64,000 nucleotides of DNA, taken from positions 1 through 64,000 of the forward strand of contig NZ_BSEV01000030.1 in NCBI RefSeq assembly GCF_027922005.1, given 5' to 3'. The notes under the pieces were generated by a model. It did no database searches. It was not told where the DNA came from and was given only the letters and a program-made list of their open reading frames with translations. Positions 61,299 to 64,000 of the stretch are shown here, piece by piece (the stretch's first letter is position 1; each line of letters starts with the position of its first letter). The translations under genes were made by a program, and so were the position numbers. The DNA is from Streptosporangium carneum. GTDB lineage: Bacteria; Actinomycetota; Actinomycetes; Streptosporangiales; Streptosporangiaceae.

Positions 61299-61871
61299 TC
61301 AACGCCCCTCCCTGACCCGCAGGCCGTCCATCACCAGCCCGAGGAGGCGGTCGGCGTCGTCCTCGGCGTGCTCGGCGGCCCAGGCGATCGCGTTGACGAG
61401 TTTCATCAGGTCGGCGCCCGTGACGTCCTGGCGGATCGCGCCCGCGCGCTGGGCGGCGGCGAGCAGCCTGGCGCCGTTGCTCCGCATCGTCTCGCACGAG
61501 GAGTACAGCTCGGAGTCCGGATCACGGAGGCTGCTCATCAGCGTCGCGGCCAGGCCCCGGTAGGCGGTCGTGTGGACGACCAGATGACGCAGCCACTCCA
61601 GGAGCGCCTCCTGAGGGGAGCCGGACTCCAGCAGTTCGCGGGCCCTCGCGTCGAGGGTGACCATGCTGTCGTGGAGCACCGCCTCCAGCAACGCCCTGCG
61701 AGTGGGGAAGTGCCGGTAGAGGGTGCCGATGCCGACGCCGGCAGCCCGGGCGACGTCCTCGAGGGAGGCCTCGGTGCCCTGCTCCGCGAAGGCGGTCGCG
61801 GCGGCGGCGAGCAGCCGCTCGTAGTTACGACGCGCGTCGGCGCGCATGGGCCGCTGGGTGGTCGTCACCAT
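61299..61871 (-). CDS. TetR-family regulator with SbtR-like C-terminus
   Basis: A 190-residue regulator with the HTH ASLEDVARAAGVGIGTLYRH at about residues 35-54 and a helical C-terminal domain (LEWLRHLVVHTTAYRGLAAT, SCETMRSNGARLLAAAQRAG) typical of the SbtR group in actinomycetes. It is convergent with the ThrE gene across a 97-base gap and lies downstream of sbcC; neighbours do not name its target. GTG at 61871 could be replaced by an ATG nearby; the exact N-terminus is uncertain by a few residues. Confidence 0.92.
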   Translation of the reverse strand: MVTTTQRPMRADARRNYERLLAAAATAFAEQGTEASLEDVARAAGVGIGTLYRHFPTRRALLEAVLHDSMVTLDARARELLESGSPQEALLEWLRHLVVHTTAYRGLAATLMSSLRDPDSELYSSCETMRSNGARLLAAAQRAGAIRQDVTGADLMKLVNAIAWAAEHAEDDADRLLGLVMDGLRVREGR

Positions 61872-61952
61872 GGCTCCTCGCTCTTCTGAGGCGTCCCCCG
61901 CAGATGGAGTGGAGCCTGCCTCCGCACAGGTTATCCCGCCGGGAACGGGTCG

Positions 61953-64000
61953 TCAGGAAGTGAAGACCGACAGGGTCGAGCCTCGGCGTTCCTTGCGGAC
62001 CCGCAGCTGCGCCGGCACACGGGTGCGCAGCTCGGTGACGTGGCTGACGATGCCGACGGCCCTGCCTCCGTCGCGCAGGCCGTCCAGGATGTCCAGCACG
62101 CCGTCGAGGGTGTCCTCGTCCAGGGTGCCGAACCCCTCGTCGATGAAGAGCGTGCCGAGCTCCACTCCCCCCGCCTCGGCGGTGACCACGTCGGCCAGGC
62201 CGAGCGCGAGCGCCAGCGAGGTGATGAAGCTCTCGCCGCCGGAAAGCGTCGCCGGATCGCGGTCGAAGCCGGTCCAGCCGTCCAGGATCCGCAGGCCGAG
62301 CCCGCCTCCCGACCTGCTCCTGTCACCCGCGGTCCGGCCGAGGCCGTGTTCGAGGAGGTAACGCCCGCCGGACATCCGGTCGAGCCGCTCGTTGGCCGAC
62401 TCGACCACCTGCCGCAGGCGCTCGCCGAGCACGTAGGCGGAAAGACGCATCTTCCACCGGTTGTCACCGGAGGTCCCGCCGGTCAGAGCCGCGAGCCCCT
62501 CCGCGAGGCGGTGCCGCCGCTCGGCGGGACGCCAGCGTTCCAGACATCCGGCCAGCTCGGCGCGGAGCGCGGCCAGCCTGGCCAGACGGGTCTCGGCCTG
62601 GTTCCTGGCGGACAGCAGGCCCGCCTGCGCGGCGTCGGCGGCGTCACGCGCGGCTCGCAGCCCCTCGAGGTCGGGCTCGGGCTCGGCGGCCGCGGCGATC
62701 AGCTCGGGGTCGGCCAGCACCGCGGCGACGGCGACGCGTTCCCTGTCGAGCTCGCGGAGCCGTTCGGCCTTCTCCTCCTGCTCGGCGGGCGGGCGGACCG
62801 CCACGCGCGCGTCGTCGATCCCGAGGAAGCCCGCCTCGACGGCGGCGGCCACGGCCGCCACCTGCGCCGCCGCCAGCTCCGTCGCGGTGGCCTGCTCCCG
62901 CTGGGTGGCCTCGACCGCCTCGGTGAGCAGCTCGGCCTCGTCGGCCAGCCGGTCCAGCCTGGCGGCGAGGGTCGGATCGTCGCCCCGTGCCGCGTCGATG
63001 CGCGCGGCCAGCCGTTCGGCGTCGGCTGTCAGCCTCTCCTGGGTCGTACGGCGGGCGGCGAGCGTCACCGCGAGCCCGCGCGAGCGCTCCTCGAGCTCGC
63101 CCAGCTCGGCCGCGACGCGGCCGGCCTCCGCCACCAGCACCGGCTCGGCTCCCGCCGACTCCCGCAGCAGGGCGAGCGCCGTCCGCGCCTCCTCCAGTTC
63201 TCCCGCGGCGTCCTCAGCGGTGAGGTCCGTCACGGCGGACGCCTCGCGGTGGGCGGCCGCCAGGTCGACGACACGGGTGGCGGCCGCGACCGCCACGGCC
63301 AGGAGCGCGGCCTCCCGGGTGAGGCGGTCCCTGCGGGCCTGGACCGTGGGGTCGGCGCCGCGCGCCGTGTCGAGGCGGACGGCCAGCCGGTCGTGCTCCG
63401 CCCGCCATTCCGCCCGTCTGGCACGGCCCTCGGCCAGCGACCGCTCGGTCTCCGCCGCCCGGGCTCTCACGGCGTCCAGCTCGGCCGCGAGGCGCTCCGA
63501 CTCCGCGGCGAGCTCCGTCTCCACGCTCGCGGCGGAGACCAGCTCGGCCAGTGTCCGCCCGGCCTCGCCGAGGGCCTCCTCCGCCTGCCGCGCGCTCAGC
63601 TCCCCCGCGGCGGCGAGAGCCTCCTGCAGCCGTGAGGCCAGGGCGGTGACGGCGTTCTCCGCAGTTCCGCGCCGCTCGGCGGCGGCGTCGTAGGCGCTCT
63701 GCGCCGCGCGTTCGTCCTCGGCGGTCGAGGCCTGCCGTGCCGGGGCCGCGGGGGCGGGGTGCTCGGGCGAGCCGCAGACCGCGCAGGGCTCGCCGGGAGC
63801 GAGTTTGGCCGCCAGCTCGGCGGCCATGCCGTCGATCCTGGCCTGCCGGAGATCCTGATGGCGGTCCCTGGCCAGCTGGGCGAGATCGACCGCCTCGGCG
63901 CAGACCGTCCTGGCGGCCTCCAGCTCGGCGCGGAGGACGTCACGCCGCCCGGCCGCCTCGAGCAGGACGGTCGCGGCGTCCACACGCGCCCGCGCCGCGG
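61953..64000 (-). CDS. sbcC: SbcC-type exonuclease subunit, 3' part, runs off the right edge
   Basis: The frame is open to the end of the window, so at least 682 residues and the start are beyond it. Seen from N to C in this part: a coiled coil, the zinc-hook CAVCGSPEHP (about 75 residues into the visible part), a long Ala/Arg/Glu-rich coiled coil, and the C-terminal ATPase head with MSGGRYLLEHGLGR, ATLSGGESFITSLALALGLA (signature), GTLFIDEGFGTLDEDTLDGV (Walker B and D-loop) and GIVSHVTELRTRV (H-loop). SbcC with SbcD nuclease processes hairpins and blocked DNA ends. The signature motif is normal here, in contrast to the SMC gene at 56304-59693. The sbcD partner is expected beyond the right edge. 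Confidence 0.95.
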   Translation of the reverse strand, partial: AARARVDAATVLLEAAGRRDVLRAELEAARTVCAEAVDLAQLARDRHQDLRQARIDGMAAELAAKLAPGEPCAVCGSPEHPAPAAPARQASTAEDERAAQSAYDAAAERRGTAENAVTALASRLQEALAAAGELSARQAEEALGEAGRTLAELVSAASVETELAAESERLAAELDAVRARAAETERSLAEGRARRAEWRAEHDRLAVRLDTARGADPTVQARRDRLTREAALLAVAVAAATRVVDLAAAHREASAVTDLTAEDAAGELEEARTALALLRESAGAEPVLVAEAGRVAAELGELEERSRGLAVTLAARRTTQERLTADAERLAARIDAARGDDPTLAARLDRLADEAELLTEAVEATQREQATATELAAAQVAAVAAAVEAGFLGIDDARVAVRPPAEQEEKAERLRELDRERVAVAAVLADPELIAAAAEPEPDLEGLRAARDAADAAQAGLLSARNQAETRLARLAALRAELAGCLERWRPAERRHRLAEGLAALTGGTSGDNRWKMRLSAYVLGERLRQVVESANERLDRMSGGRYLLEHGLGRTAGDRSRSGGGLGLRILDGWTGFDRDPATLSGGESFITSLALALGLADVVTAEAGGVELGTLFIDEGFGTLDEDTLDGVLDILDGLRDGGRAVGIVSHVTELRTRVPAQLRVRKERRGSTLSVFTS

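Overview
The window comes from a high-GC actinomycete. Coding regions show strong G/C third-position bias, GTG and TTG starts are common, genes are often coupled by GTGA or ATGA overlaps, and the family mix (class III lanthipeptide cluster, WXG100/DUF1023-like remnants, many TetR regulators, P450, MprAB-like two-component pair) is actinobacterial. A Streptosporangiales-like source is my inference; there is no rRNA or tRNA here to place it.

Layout. 1-700: a decayed DUF4132 gene broken by a 25-bp tandem repeat. 724-3829: a molybdate operon (HTH-TOBE protein, modA, modB, modC). 3927-5909: FAD oxidoreductase convergent with a TetR gene. 5968-11554: a reverse-strand block of response regulator, histidine kinase, polyprenyl-phosphate glycosyltransferase with GtrA domain, and GT39 transferase. 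11762-15170: cytochrome P450 and a phytoene-desaturase-like oxidoreductase around a TetR gene with a clear operator. 15365-17531: divergent LysR / YeiH-type sulfate exporter pair. 17648-21246: psuG, a PfkB kinase and an unknown 545-aa protein. 21853-24067: DoxX / MarR divergent pair with a 13-bp-arm operator, a RidA remnant, and a signal-peptidase-like protein lacking the usual lysine. 24166-30597: a liu-type branched-chain acyl-CoA (leucine) degradation operon with its divergent TetR gene. 30594-40024: membrane, secreted-repeat and coiled-coil proteins, a fused E1 dehydrogenase, a four-repeat protein, CorA, an NTF2-like protein and an M50-type membrane protein, separated by strong hairpin terminators.

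40147-50603 is a complete class III lanthipeptide locus: DesK-like kinase, LanKC, three 44-aa precursor genes, a strong hairpin, two half-size ABC exporters that look like one asymmetric heterodimer, a prolyl oligopeptidase and a DesR/NarL-like response regulator. The parts fit together: LanKC recognises the LLDLQ leader and installs two (methyl)lanthionine or labionin rings, the prolyl oligopeptidase can cut at the single leader proline, the exporter removes the product, and the kinase/regulator genes at the two ends probably control expression.

50835-53607 is a scarred region: a WXG-like gene, a frameshifted DUF1023-like gene, a zinc-ribbon gene with a strong ribosome-binding site, a Tn3-family transposase fragment, an orphan gene tail and a lipoprotein. 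Directly behind it, 53691-59693 is a three-gene overlapping operon that I read as a Muk/Mks/Wadjet-like SMC complex (kleisin-like, double-winged-helix KITE-like, SMC ATPase) with no JetD nuclease beside it and no recognisable SMC signature motif. The window closes with a ThrE-type exporter, a TetR gene and the 3' part of sbcC, which runs off the right edge. The lanthipeptide locus and the SMC operon are the best candidates for undescribed biology.
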